A stretch of DNA of 64,000 nucleotides from Acidicapsa ligni (GTDB lineage: Bacteria; Acidobacteriota; Terriglobia; Terriglobales; Acidobacteriaceae). Location: contig NZ_JAGSYG010000004.1 in assembly GCF_025685655.1 (NCBI RefSeq), forward strand, positions 248,001 through 312,000, given 5' to 3'. Positions within the stretch are counted from its first letter, which is position 1. Each line of letters begins with the position of its first letter. The notes below the pieces were generated by a model. That model had not been told where the DNA came from. It saw nothing but the letters and a program-made list of their open reading frames with translations, and made no database searches. The position numbers and the translations under genes were made by a program. Positions 51,504 through 59,807 of this stretch are shown one piece after another.

Positions 51504-52412
51504 ATGAGTGACAAGAAACCTGTCCTGGTAGTCGGTGCCACAGGATTGCACGGTGGCACAGGGCCTTTCATCGTGAAGGAACTGCTTCGCCACGGGATGC
51601 CTGTGAAAGCTCTTGTGCGCGGAGAAGACGAACGCTCACTCGCTCTAACAAAGCAGGGTGCGGAAGTTGTCGTTGGGGATTTGCGTGACCGCCGCACGCT
51701 CATCCCCGCTCTCGATGGCGTCGAATTGGCGTACTTTACCCATCCGGTTGCGGAGGGAATTGTAAACGCGGCTGCGAACTTTGCTTCTGCGGGGCGAGAC
51801 AGGGGCCTAAAGCGACTTGTGTCCGTTTCAACGGGAACTGCGGCCCCTGAAAGCATCGGTCCTCTAAGCCGCGCAAGCTGGCTTGCGGAGGAGCTATTTG
51901 AAACGTCTGGTTTCGACTGCATCATTCTTCGTGTCGCTGCCTGGTTTTTTGAAAACTTAGAACTATTACACAGGCAAGAAATCTTCGGCGACGGCGTTCT
52001 TCGCTCATCTTGCCGAGACATACCCTTGAACTGGATGGCCGGGGTGGATGCTGCAAAGCTGGCCGTATTTGCTCTATTACAACCGGAGAGGTTCGCCCCG
52101 AAAGCCACCTATTTTTATCCTACTGGTGACGACAAGATGACCTACTCCGAAGCAGCGGCGATCGTTGGTCGCCATCTTGGTCGAAAGCTAACCTATGAGA
52201 CCGTTTCGGCGGATGCCTGGTATGCGCACTTGATGGAGTTGAGTCGAAGCGATCGAAGAATAACCGACGGCTTAGCCCGGCAGGTAAGCATCGTGGGAGC
52301 TTCGCTCAAAGAAGGACTCCCTACAAATGAGCTTTTCCAATCCGTAACGGGTGAACAACCTATGACACTTGAGGAAGCACTAAGATCCTCATACTTAACC
52401 CTGGCGCTGTAG
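51504..52412 (+). CDS. NmrA-like NAD(P)-binding protein, copy 1
   Basis: A 302-residue protein of the NmrA/atypical SDR type. VVGATGLHGGTG (9-20) is the cofactor site, ALVRGEDERSLAL and VVVGDLRD follow. YSEA...GRHLGRKLTYETVS and a C-terminal VTGEQPMTLEEAL segment match NmrA-type quinone reductase/sensors. GGAGG precedes the ATG. The typical SDR Tyr-xxx-Lys is absent, as in NmrA proteins. Confidence 0.82.
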   Translation: MSDKKPVLVVGATGLHGGTGPFIVKELLRHGMPVKALVRGEDERSLALTKQGAEVVVGDLRDRRTLIPALDGVELAYFTHPVAEGIVNAAANFASAGRDRGLKRLVSVSTGTAAPESIGPLSRASWLAEELFETSGFDCIILRVAAWFFENLELLHRQEIFGDGVLRSSCRDIPLNWMAGVDAAKLAVFALLQPERFAPKATYFYPTGDDKMTYSEAAAIVGRHLGRKLTYETVSADAWYAHLMELSRSDRRITDGLARQVSIVGASLKEGLPTNELFQSVTGEQPMTLEEALRSSYLTLAL

Positions 52413-52509
52413 CTACCGGTCAGATGCAACGGGAGTGCGATCTGCATCGGCTGTTGGGGAAACCAATACGAGTTTCTTCTTTGCCGATTTTCTCGACCGG
52501 AGACGATGG

Positions 52510-52839
52510 ATGGCTTCAAAGAGACCCGAGCGAATAATGTCTTCTCGCATTTCGGAAAGAGAAGTTAGAGCTATGGCTCGTTGCCTGACGTGCTACAGCC
52601 GACAGACAATCCTCCAGGAACTAGGAGCGGGGGAGAAGGTGCCTTTGGCTCAACTCCGGCGACATCTCTCCGTCACACCTGCAACGCTGTCCCACCATGT
52701 CGAACAGCTCGAAGCCGCTGGATTCATCGAGATTGAACGGATTGGCAAGCAAGCTTTCGTCAGTTTGAGGCGAGATACATTGCAGTCGTTTGGCGATTGG
52801 ATCTTAGCTCTTGTCACTCGTCCTCCCACCCTTCACTAA
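52510..52839 (+). CDS. ArsR-type HTH regulator
   Basis: A 109-residue winged-helix protein: CYSRQTILQELGAGEKVPLA then QLRRHLSVTPATLSHHVEQL and EAAGFIEIERIGKQAFVSLR. This is ArsR-like, with a CLTCY cysteine pair near residues 22-25. GGAGAC precedes the ATG at 52510; 52537 is an alternative. It lies between an NmrA-like gene and the ene-reductase and may control them. Confidence 0.8.
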   Translation: MASKRPERIMSSRISEREVRAMARCLTCYSRQTILQELGAGEKVPLAQLRRHLSVTPATLSHHVEQLEAAGFIEIERIGKQAFVSLRRDTLQSFGDWILALVTRPPTLH

Positions 52840-52920
52840 CCACGGTCTACGAGTCGCCAGAATGCGCCTACGGCGACGATAGAGTCAATGGCGCTATCTC
52901 CAGTTCCTGAAAGGATCATA

Positions 52921-54054
52921 ATGTCGAATCAACCTCTGCTGCATACATACCAGATGGGCGACCTGGCTCTTCCGAATCGCATCGTGATGTCTTCGCTCAC
53001 TCGGATGCGGGCCAATTCAACCAACCACGTTCCGACCGCTTTGCAAGCTGAGTATTACGCTCAGCGAGCTTCTGCCGGACTGATTATTTCTGAGGCTACC
53101 GCCATCAGCGTCGATGGGTTTGGATGGGCTAACACGCCGGGACTGTGGAGCAAAGAGCAGGTCGCGGGTTGGAGGCAAGTGACCGATGCCGTACACCAGC
53201 GTGGCGGAAGGATTATCGCACAGCTCTGGCACACAGGCGCAATGTCTCATCCGGAACTTCGGAATGGAGATTTGCCAGTATCCGCCTCTGATGTTGATCC
53301 GCTTCAAATCTCGGTAACGCCGACAGGACGTAAACCAACTGTAGTGCCTCGCCCTTTGACAAAGGAAGAGATTAGGGCGACTGTGCAGGATTTCGCAAAG
53401 GCGGGGCTAAATGCAATCGAGGCCGGCTTCGACGGCGTTCAGATTTTAGCCAACTATCTCTATCTGATTCCTCAGTTTCTCAACATGAAAACGAATCGAC
53501 GAACGGACGAATACGGCGGCAATCTTGAGAACCGCGCACGATTCTTGTTTGAAATCGTTGAGGAAGTCGCGAGCGCCGTTGGCAATAAGCGCACCGGGAT
53601 CAAGATCAGCCCGATGCATGAGGGCGGAGAGTTTAGCGCAAATGAGGAGACGCTTCCGGTAACGGAATATGCCATCCGCAAGCTAAATGATTACGATCTG
53701 TCGCACCTTTTGTTGATGGGCAATTCAACAGACTTTACGGGGACTCCCCTGGAGGCGCTTGCCGGAGACCAGATGTTTGAATACTTCCGCCCACTGTATA
53801 GCGGAACACTTATAGCTAATGCCAACATGGATCGAGAGCGCGGCAATCACCTCATCACCTCCGGATTGGCGGATTTGGTTGCTTTTGGGCGGGCATATAT
53901 CGCCAATCCGGATCTGGTACACCGCTTTCAAAATGGAGCACCACTGGCTGACATCGACTGGGAAACGGTCTATGGATCAGACGGTGGTGGTTACTCCGAT
54001 TACCCCTTTCATCAACCAATCGAATATACCGGCCAGCCAGCCTCGTCACTCTGA
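52921..54054 (+). CDS. Old Yellow Enzyme-family alkene reductase
   Basis: A 377-residue FMN enzyme reducing activated C=C bonds or nitro groups (NemA/OYE type). LPNRIVMSSLTRMRAN is the N-terminal signature, QLWHTGAMSHP near 107-117 and NRRTDEYGGNLENRARF near 193-209 are the family core, and LVAFGRAYIANPDLV is the C-terminal FMN motif. GAAAGGATC precedes the ATG. Typically controlled by a TetR- or ArsR-type repressor sensing electrophiles. Confidence 0.93.
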   Translation: MSNQPLLHTYQMGDLALPNRIVMSSLTRMRANSTNHVPTALQAEYYAQRASAGLIISEATAISVDGFGWANTPGLWSKEQVAGWRQVTDAVHQRGGRIIAQLWHTGAMSHPELRNGDLPVSASDVDPLQISVTPTGRKPTVVPRPLTKEEIRATVQDFAKAGLNAIEAGFDGVQILANYLYLIPQFLNMKTNRRTDEYGGNLENRARFLFEIVEEVASAVGNKRTGIKISPMHEGGEFSANEETLPVTEYAIRKLNDYDLSHLLLMGNSTDFTGTPLEALAGDQMFEYFRPLYSGTLIANANMDRERGNHLITSGLADLVAFGRAYIANPDLVHRFQNGAPLADIDWETVYGSDGGGYSDYPFHQPIEYTGQPASSL

Positions 54055-54099
54055 ATGAAGTGGCGAACAATACATATAGAGAACAGGAGAGTGATATTA

Positions 54100-54585
54100 A
54101 TGACGACGGACGAGCTGTTCGCAGCAGTGGCGGTGACCGGATGGAGACGCGCGATAGGGTTCACTGAAAGATTGTTGTCCTCGCTCAGCGATGAAGGGTT
54201 ATTCCTGGAGGTGGCACCTCACCGAAACCGCGTCTACTACATCGTTGGGCATCTGACCGCAACCCATGATCGACTTATCGATATGCTCGAACTCGGACAG
54301 CGCCTCCACCCTGAATTCGATGAGTTGTTCCTCGATAATCCGGACAGGACATTCCCGGACGAACTCAGCCCAACGCAGTTGCGTGACGCGTTCAATACGG
54401 TGAATGAAAAGGTAACCCACGGCGTAGAAGCAATGTCTCCTCTCGATTGGTTGAAGCGACACTCTGCTGTTTCTGAAGAGGAGTTTGATACCGATCCTAA
54501 AAGAAACCGGCTCGCTGTACTGCAATCTCGCATTGGACACGTCATGTACCATAACGCTCAAATCCGGCTCTTAGCTACGTCCTGA
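54100..54585 (+). CDS. DinB-like four-helix protein
   Basis: A 161-residue protein with GHLTATHDRLIDMLELG (about 50-66) and GHVMYHNAQIRLLATS at the C-terminus; histidines in VGH, THD and YHNAQ could bind a metal as in DinB/YfiT proteins. AGGAGAG precedes the ATG. It follows the ene-reductase by 45 bases, likely the same transcript. A thiol-transferase role is possible in this superfamily. Confidence 0.75.
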   Translation: MTTDELFAAVAVTGWRRAIGFTERLLSSLSDEGLFLEVAPHRNRVYYIVGHLTATHDRLIDMLELGQRLHPEFDELFLDNPDRTFPDELSPTQLRDAFNTVNEKVTHGVEAMSPLDWLKRHSAVSEEEFDTDPKRNRLAVLQSRIGHVMYHNAQIRLLATS

Positions 54586-54616
54586 CTGCACTGGTCTTGG
54601 GCACATTCGTAAAGAA

Positions 54617-54637
54617 GGGCGGCGCTTTGCGCCGCCC
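54617..54637 (-). terminator. intrinsic terminator, convergent
   Basis: GGGCGGCGC and GCGCCGCCC form a 9-bp stem with a TTT loop between convergent genes. In the minus direction TTCTTT follows, a partial T-tract, so it serves chiefly the NmrA-like gene on the minus strand. Confidence 0.7.
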
Positions 54638-54693
54638 CATACTGCAATGAATAAGCTCTTATCTAAAACCTAAGCCGCTTTTATCTGCTTCCC

Positions 54694-55614
54694 TTACGCA
54701 TGTTCATAACTTGAAGACACAGGGCGTTCGATAGCAGAGTCGAAAATGGCACGGTGCTTTTCGACATAAGCCTGGACTGTCATGGGAGCCTGCCCCGTTA
54801 GTTCTCCGATGATTCCGTCCTGGCCTGCAAAAACTCCATTCTGGTAGTCCTTCGAGACCTCCGCAACATGCTGGTGGATAAACTCGCTCCAACCTTTCAG
54901 CTGCCCTTCCTGGATGAACTGCTCGGCGGTTACAGGCTCATAGTGGACCTCGAAACCCAGCGCCTTGCTCATCTCTTTCGCGATCTCGTGGTGGTTCATC
55001 TCTACCGGGCCGTGGACCGTGTAGCTCTTGCTGGCATGAGGCTCGGGATTCTTCAGGATAGCGGCCACCAATCGTCCGATGTCTTCTGCGGCGATAGGAG
55101 CGTGGCGTCCTTCGCCCATCGGAAGCTTGAGAGCACCGGTCGCGCGGAGTTCGGCGGGATCGACCAGGTATACAAGCCATTCCGCGAAGAAGGTTGGCTT
55201 CAGATGCGTTGTCGGGATTCCGGACCGGTCAAAGATGCGCTCCGCCACCCAGTGGTTAAGGGCGGCGTGGCTCTTTGCAGCGCGCCGCGCCGAAATTTGC
55301 GAAATGTTGAGGAGAAACTTCAACCCTGCCTCTTTCGCCGCAGCCGCAAAGTATGCAGTTGCGTCGATCAAACGCGGAGCCACTGGGTAGCAGAAGTAGG
55401 CACTCTCGATCCCCTCCATTGCCCGGACGATTCCGTCGAGGTCAAAGAAGTCCCCGACCACGACATCGGCTCCTAGCTCTCGGAGACTATCTACCTTCGG
55501 TCCTTCGCGATGGGCCAAAGCCCGCACGGGAATTCCCTGCTTTAGTAGAGTCTCAGTCGCGACATATCCTGATTTGCCTGTGGCACCTGTAATGAGAATT
55601 TTCGGCACTTTCAT
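54694..55614 (-). CDS. NmrA-like NAD(P)-binding protein, copy 2
   Basis: A 306-residue atypical SDR/NmrA protein. ITGATGKSGYVATETLLKQ (8-26), ALAHREGPKVDSLRELGADV and VVGDFFDL give the cofactor fold. The C-terminal half has MNHHEIAKEMSKALGFEVHY and TGQAPMTVQAYVEKH. TAAGGAG precedes the ATG at 55614. An inverted repeat at 55666-55706 in its promoter suggests TetR control. Confidence 0.85.
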   Translation of the reverse strand: MKVPKILITGATGKSGYVATETLLKQGIPVRALAHREGPKVDSLRELGADVVVGDFFDLDGIVRAMEGIESAYFCYPVAPRLIDATAYFAAAAKEAGLKFLLNISQISARRAAKSHAALNHWVAERIFDRSGIPTTHLKPTFFAEWLVYLVDPAELRATGALKLPMGEGRHAPIAAEDIGRLVAAILKNPEPHASKSYTVHGPVEMNHHEIAKEMSKALGFEVHYEPVTAEQFIQEGQLKGWSEFIHQHVAEVSKDYQNGVFAGQDGIIGELTGQAPMTVQAYVEKHRAIFDSAIERPVSSSYEHA

Positions 55615-55665
55615 CAATAGCTCCTTATCTCCGGACCATTTAACCGGGATGATGTCAGAATAGTG

Positions 55666-55706
55666 GCGACCGCTAGCATTGTCAATCATAGCGACAGCTA
55701 TCATTG
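55666..55706. promoter_or_regulatory. operator-like half-site cluster, site B
   Basis: CAATCATAGC and GCTATCATTG (55683-55706) form a near-perfect inverted repeat with spacer GACA. A further CGCTAGCATTG half-site (about 55671-55681) adjoins it. The half-site resembles CAATGCTAGCG at site A. Confidence 0.6.
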
Positions 55707-55773
55707 AAGATACGATTCGAGAGACGCCATCTTTTCACTGATTTGTTGGCATTGATGGGATTGCGTCGTTGTT

Positions 55774-56331
55774 CTAACGCAATTCCCTAAGCAGCTTGGA
55801 ACGGGTGACTGAAAGTATGCGGTCGGAGAATTCCGGGTCGTCTACAGCACGAGCCAGAATCATCGCACCGACCATCGAGGCAACTGTGGCAAGCATCTCG
55901 TCCTTGCGTGCGCGAGGCGTCCCTGTCGGCAGTTTCTCCGCCAACCGTGCCGCCGCGCCTTTGACGATGCGCGTGAAGGAGCGGCGAACGACCTCTCCTT
56001 GCCGGGGCATGTCACCTCCCAACGCGGCCATGAAGCAACCTGATCCCGGATTCTCCCGATGCTTTGGACTAAGGTAGCGGGAGACTAATCCTGAAACAGT
56101 ATCCACAGGCGCGGCCAGGGGGCCTTCGCGCTCAAATCCGTCTTCGAGCGCTTCGGCGAGAAGCTTTTCCTTCGAGCCGAACTGACTGTAGAGACTTCCG
56201 TGCGTCATTCCCGCTGCTTGCCCGAGTGCGTCCACGCCGACTCCCGGTACGCCGCGTTCGCGGAACAACCTGGCCGCGCTCGTAAGGATCAACTCCCTGT
56301 TCTCGGCTGCTTGCTTCTTGGAAATCTTCAT
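55774..56331 (-). CDS. TetR-family regulator
   Basis: A 185-residue repressor (MKISKKQAAENRELILTSAA). HTH is VPGVGVDALGQAAGMTHGSL then YSQFGSKEKLLAEA. The ligand domain (VSRYLSPKHRENPGSGCFMA) is very like that of the TetR at 46904. It precedes the NmrA-like gene on the same strand, with site B in between, and likely represses it. Its own promoter region may hold a weak related half-site (CAATGATTG near 56386). Confidence 0.9.
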   Translation of the reverse strand: MKISKKQAAENRELILTSAARLFRERGVPGVGVDALGQAAGMTHGSLYSQFGSKEKLLAEALEDGFEREGPLAAPVDTVSGLVSRYLSPKHRENPGSGCFMAALGGDMPRQGEVVRRSFTRIVKGAAARLAEKLPTGTPRARKDEMLATVASMVGAMILARAVDDPEFSDRILSVTRSKLLRELR

Positions 56332-56671
56332 ATAGGCCCTCCTGTGTCGCAGCGTCCGCCACCACTGTCTAATAGTAGCGGACACAATGATTGATAGGCT
56401 AGTCTTAGTCCAGTCCGACCAGTTCGTCCCACGACCCTATCGCGAACGGACAGCTATTAGGACCCATGAACGTTCAAGGCCGCTTACAGCGTCACCACAC
56501 TTCGTTTCAGAACTTGGTGATCCAAGCCGGTAAAGGAGCCAAATACGCTGAGATGAAATGTTCCTGGACGTGGCATTGGGCTTCATGAGGTTCTAAACAA
56601 GCTGTGCGAATCGCGCTGAAGGCGGTCTGTGCAAACGATTAAATTGTTCTTCTTAAACGGAAAGGTCCATC
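56332..56671. other. spacer upstream of the fourth SDR
   Basis: About 340 bases. GTCCGC (about 56354) and GCGGAC (about 56378) are short arms near the tetR start. The remainder shows no gene or repeat. Confidence 0.35.
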
Positions 56672-57502
56672 GTGTCTCAAACTTGGCTAATCACAGGTAG
56701 CTCTCGCGGACTCGGGAGAGCGTTCGCAGAAGCGGTACTCACGGCGGGTCACAATTTAGTCGCGGGCGCCAGGAATCCACAACAACTGGATGATCTCAAG
56801 CACAAGTTTGGAGAGAGAATTCATCCGGTCGTTCTCGATGTGACCGATGAGGCCCAGGCTAAAGCCGCAGTCGATGCTGCCATGAGTCGATTTGGCGCTC
56901 TCGACGTTCTTGTGAACAACGCCGGATACGGCAACGTGGCTCCAGTCGAAGACACATCGCTCGCAGAATTTCGGGCACAAATCGAAACTAATCTCTTCGG
57001 CGTCATCATTATGACGAAGGCTGTACTTCCATACTTCCGGGAGCGCAGAGGCGGATATATCGTCCAGGTCACGTCAATCGCAGGACGGCTCGGCCCAATA
57101 GGACGTGCTCCCTATGCGGCCGCCAAGTTTGGCGTTGAGGGCTTTTCGGAGTCGTTGGCGAAGGAGATAGCACCGTTCGGGGTCAAGCTGACGATCATCG
57201 AGCCAGGAGGCTTCCGCACTGATTTCGCCGGTTCTTCTACTTCACTTCGTGAGGGCCGCTCGGAATACGCATCAACCGTGGGGGCCACCATTCGTTTTCA
57301 GCGAGACTACAACGGCAAGCAACCCGGAGATCCCGCCAAAGCGGCTAACGCTCTTCTCCAACTCGCTTCACTACCTGATCCTCCGTTACGGTTGCTGCTA
57401 GGCAGCGACAGCTATAACGCTGCCGAAGGCAGTGCTCTAGCCAAACTCGAAAGTGACAGGAAATGGAAAGAGCTTAGCCTTTCCACGGATTATTCGTCGT
57501 GA
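56672..57502 (+). CDS. SDR-family oxidoreductase, fourth
   Basis: A 276-residue SDR, classical type. ITGSSRGLGRAFAEAV (7-22), NNAGYG (90-95), catalytic Tyr in PYAAAKFGVEGFSESL near 152. GTG start with AAAGG upstream. The extended C-terminus (about 200-276) is typical of the oxidoreductase group with ARFNPxx-like loops. It may serve on carbonyl or quinone substrates. Confidence 0.9.
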   Translation: MSQTWLITGSSRGLGRAFAEAVLTAGHNLVAGARNPQQLDDLKHKFGERIHPVVLDVTDEAQAKAAVDAAMSRFGALDVLVNNAGYGNVAPVEDTSLAEFRAQIETNLFGVIIMTKAVLPYFRERRGGYIVQVTSIAGRLGPIGRAPYAAAKFGVEGFSESLAKEIAPFGVKLTIIEPGGFRTDFAGSSTSLREGRSEYASTVGATIRFQRDYNGKQPGDPAKAANALLQLASLPDPPLRLLLGSDSYNAAEGSALAKLESDRKWKELSLSTDYSS

Positions 57503-57618
57503 ATACTTCATATGCCGTGCAGCAATGGGAGGACGAGGACAGACGAATCTAGGTGCATAGCGTATGCACGTAGGCGCGCTGTCCACGCTACCTGTAGCCG
57601 TGTACGCGGGATGAGGGT

Positions 57619-57657
57619 GCAGGGAGAAACCAAAGCGGGTTCTCCCTGCGCGATTTT
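57619..57657 (+). terminator. intrinsic terminator after the SDR
   Basis: GCAGGGAGAA (57619-57628) and TTCTCCCTGC (57640-57649) form a perfect 10-bp stem with an 11-base loop, followed by GCGATTTT. Confidence 0.75.
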
Positions 57658-57675
57658 AGCGGCAGCATAAAAGAA

Positions 57676-57697
57676 GGGGCGACTACGAGCCGCCCCC
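57676..57697 (-). terminator. terminator of the ParB-like gene
   Basis: GGGGCG and CGCCCC (6-bp stem) stand 17 bases beyond the minus-strand stop, followed in that direction by TTCTTTTATG. Confidence 0.6.
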
Positions 57698-57713
57698 ACC
57701 TGAGACTTGTTTG

Positions 57714-59312
57714 CTACGCTGCTTTCTTCGCGGCTTTAGTTGTGGACTGCGCCGTCTTCTTTGCTTTCTCTTTCGCGACGAACTCCTGCTTGACCTTGGA
57801 AGCGATGGCGTCGGTATCCACCTTATAGGCTGTGGCGGCCTCTTTGAGCACAGAAGGAGCATTGTTGCGGGCGGCGGCAAGAACGATGGTCAACTCGACC
57901 GTCAACCGTCCCAACATGCTCTCTTCGGCACGACGCAGGAAGGCGGCAAACAGCTTCTCGATGGAGTCGCTGTCCTTGGCCTTCTTGATGCCGTGCTGCT
58001 TGGCGACGATGGCGAGACGGTTCTCGTCCAGCATCGCGGCCAGCCTCTCGACGACAAACAGCAGGTCGCGTTTCATTAGCCGCACCGGGACGGCTGCGCC
58101 GATGGCAGAGAGTACGCGGATGCCGGTCGTCTCGGAGATGGCCTGTTCCTTGCGCCGCTTCTCCTGCTCGGCCTTCCACTTGGCATTATCCGCGACGTTC
58201 TGCGGCGTCTGCTTCTTGGCCTTGGGGTGATGCACCGGGCAGTCGGCGTTGGTGCATACCTTCTGCAAGGTGCCTTGCCCTTCGCCTTCGGCAACGATGG
58301 CCTCGGTGGTGTGCTTGCACGTTTTGAACATCGGAGACTTCGCCTGTTCCTTGTCCTTGGGCTTGTCCTCCCGAAGCTCAACATACTTGCTACGGGAGAG
58401 CACCGGGCTACCTTCCGCCTGTGGCCGGTAGTCGGTGCTGATTTGTACCAGCTTGGGCTTCGCGGCTACGATGACGGCGATGTGCGCCTGTACCTTCGCC
58501 TGATAGCAGCGCGGGTCGGTGCAGGCGTCCTGCTTGCCAAGGTCGGCAAACAGCAGCTTGTTATGGCCGGTACGTTTGGGGCAATCGACGCAGCTTCCGG
58601 CAGTGACGATAAGCTCTGCGCTGCGCTTGTCGAAAGGTGCGTCCTTCAACAGCAGCAGCACGTTCGTCTCAATCCAGAAACGCAGATTGCGGACGGGCAA
58701 CAGTATCCGTGCAGGCTTATCGCCATTATTGGTGTAGACCTCTTTGAAGCAAGCGGTTAGACCTTGCTCCTGCACCTCCGTTGGCAACTTCGCCAGCAGC
58801 AGCGCATGGCCCACGCCGATGTCGTTGCGGTAGAACGCAGCGGCTACGGCATCGCAGAGGTCGGTGAGTTTGAGGCGTGTGGTGATGTAAACCGGCGTCT
58901 TGCCTACCTTCGCCGCCATCTGCTCGACGGTGTAAGTGGGATCGGACAGGGAGAGAAGCCGCTTATAGCCTTCGGCCTCCTCCATCGGGTGAACGTCGCG
59001 GCGCTGGAGGTTTTCGACAAGCTGCGCTTCGATGACTTCGGCATCACTCATCTCGCGGATGACCGTGGGAATGGTTTCTTTCCCGGCCAACAGCGAGGCA
59101 CGATACCGCCGCGCCCCGAAAACAATCTCCAAGCGTTCGTCCTTGGGGCGGGCGAGGATGGCCTGATAGACGCCGACCTTGCCGATGGTTTCAGCCAATT
59201 CTTTCAGGCCGCTTTCGTCGAAGTGCTGACGCGGATTGGTGGGTGATTCCATGAGAAGAGTAAGGGCGACTTCCTGCGTTGCATTGTGGGTGGCGATGGC
59301 GGTTGTTTCCAT
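57714..59312 (-). CDS. ParB-like partition protein (PRTRC-type)
   Basis: A 532-residue protein. The N-terminal ParB/Srx domain has ESPTNPRQHFDESGLKELAE (22-41), IVFGARRYRASLLAG (ParB box GARRY, about 65-79) and QLVENLQRRDVHPMEEAEGY. The HTH is TVEQMAAKVGKTPVYITTRL. A cysteine cluster SCVDCPKRTGHNKLLFADLG, DACTDPRCYQAKV resembles PRTRC ParB. The C-terminus is Lys/Ala-rich. AAAGGAG precedes the ATG at 59312. No other PRTRC genes lie in this window. Confidence 0.85.
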   Translation of the reverse strand: METTAIATHNATQEVALTLLMESPTNPRQHFDESGLKELAETIGKVGVYQAILARPKDERLEIVFGARRYRASLLAGKETIPTVIREMSDAEVIEAQLVENLQRRDVHPMEEAEGYKRLLSLSDPTYTVEQMAAKVGKTPVYITTRLKLTDLCDAVAAAFYRNDIGVGHALLLAKLPTEVQEQGLTACFKEVYTNNGDKPARILLPVRNLRFWIETNVLLLLKDAPFDKRSAELIVTAGSCVDCPKRTGHNKLLFADLGKQDACTDPRCYQAKVQAHIAVIVAAKPKLVQISTDYRPQAEGSPVLSRSKYVELREDKPKDKEQAKSPMFKTCKHTTEAIVAEGEGQGTLQKVCTNADCPVHHPKAKKQTPQNVADNAKWKAEQEKRRKEQAISETTGIRVLSAIGAAVPVRLMKRDLLFVVERLAAMLDENRLAIVAKQHGIKKAKDSDSIEKLFAAFLRRAEESMLGRLTVELTIVLAAARNNAPSVLKEAATAYKVDTDAIASKVKQEFVAKEKAKKTAQSTTKAAKKAA

Positions 59313-59396
59313 GATGACAAGCTCCTTTCGAGCGGGTTGAGGGTGAATGGAGACAGAGCGGACACGCGCTGACCGTATCCGCTCCAAGAGAGCGGA

Positions 59397-59807
59397 CTAG
59401 CAACGAATCGACTTGTCCGTGAAAGCGTCTGTGAATCTCTGTAAGCGCAGGTTGTTGTCCCACGTCTTCGCAAAGCGGACGTGCTGCTCGTGCAACTGAA
59501 TCAAATGCACGTAATGGTCGCGGACGATGTTGCGGCTCCACTGCTCGACGGCCATGTAATCGTTACGCCAGTACCAAGGGTCAAGGTGTGCGCCTCCCGC
59601 GAGTCCAAGCTCAAAGCACATCTCCGGGTCGCGCATCGGGTCGCCGTTCTGTTCGCCATAATGAGCAACAGAGATTGCAGGCAGTCCCATCGGCCCCGTT
59701 CCGATGGCCTCGATGACAAGGGCCATATAGGGAAGGTTTTCAATCTTGAGGTAAAGCGTGGGCCGATAGCCTCCGGCCAGTTTGAGAATGTCGAGGATGG
59801 TCTGCAT
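59397..59807 (-). CDS. small plasmid-type protein (DUF6908-like)
   Basis: A 136-residue protein with YMALVIEAIGTGPMGLPAIS then VAHYGEQNGDPMRDPEMCFE and HLDPWYWRNDYMAVEQW. The pattern recalls DUF6908 proteins next to ArdC, from memory. The start overlaps the ArdC stop (TAATG). Co-transcribed with both neighbours; function unknown. Confidence 0.75.
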   Translation of the reverse strand: MQTILDILKLAGGYRPTLYLKIENLPYMALVIEAIGTGPMGLPAISVAHYGEQNGDPMRDPEMCFELGLAGGAHLDPWYWRNDYMAVEQWSRNIVRDHYVHLIQLHEQHVRFAKTWDNNLRLQRFTDAFTDKSIRC

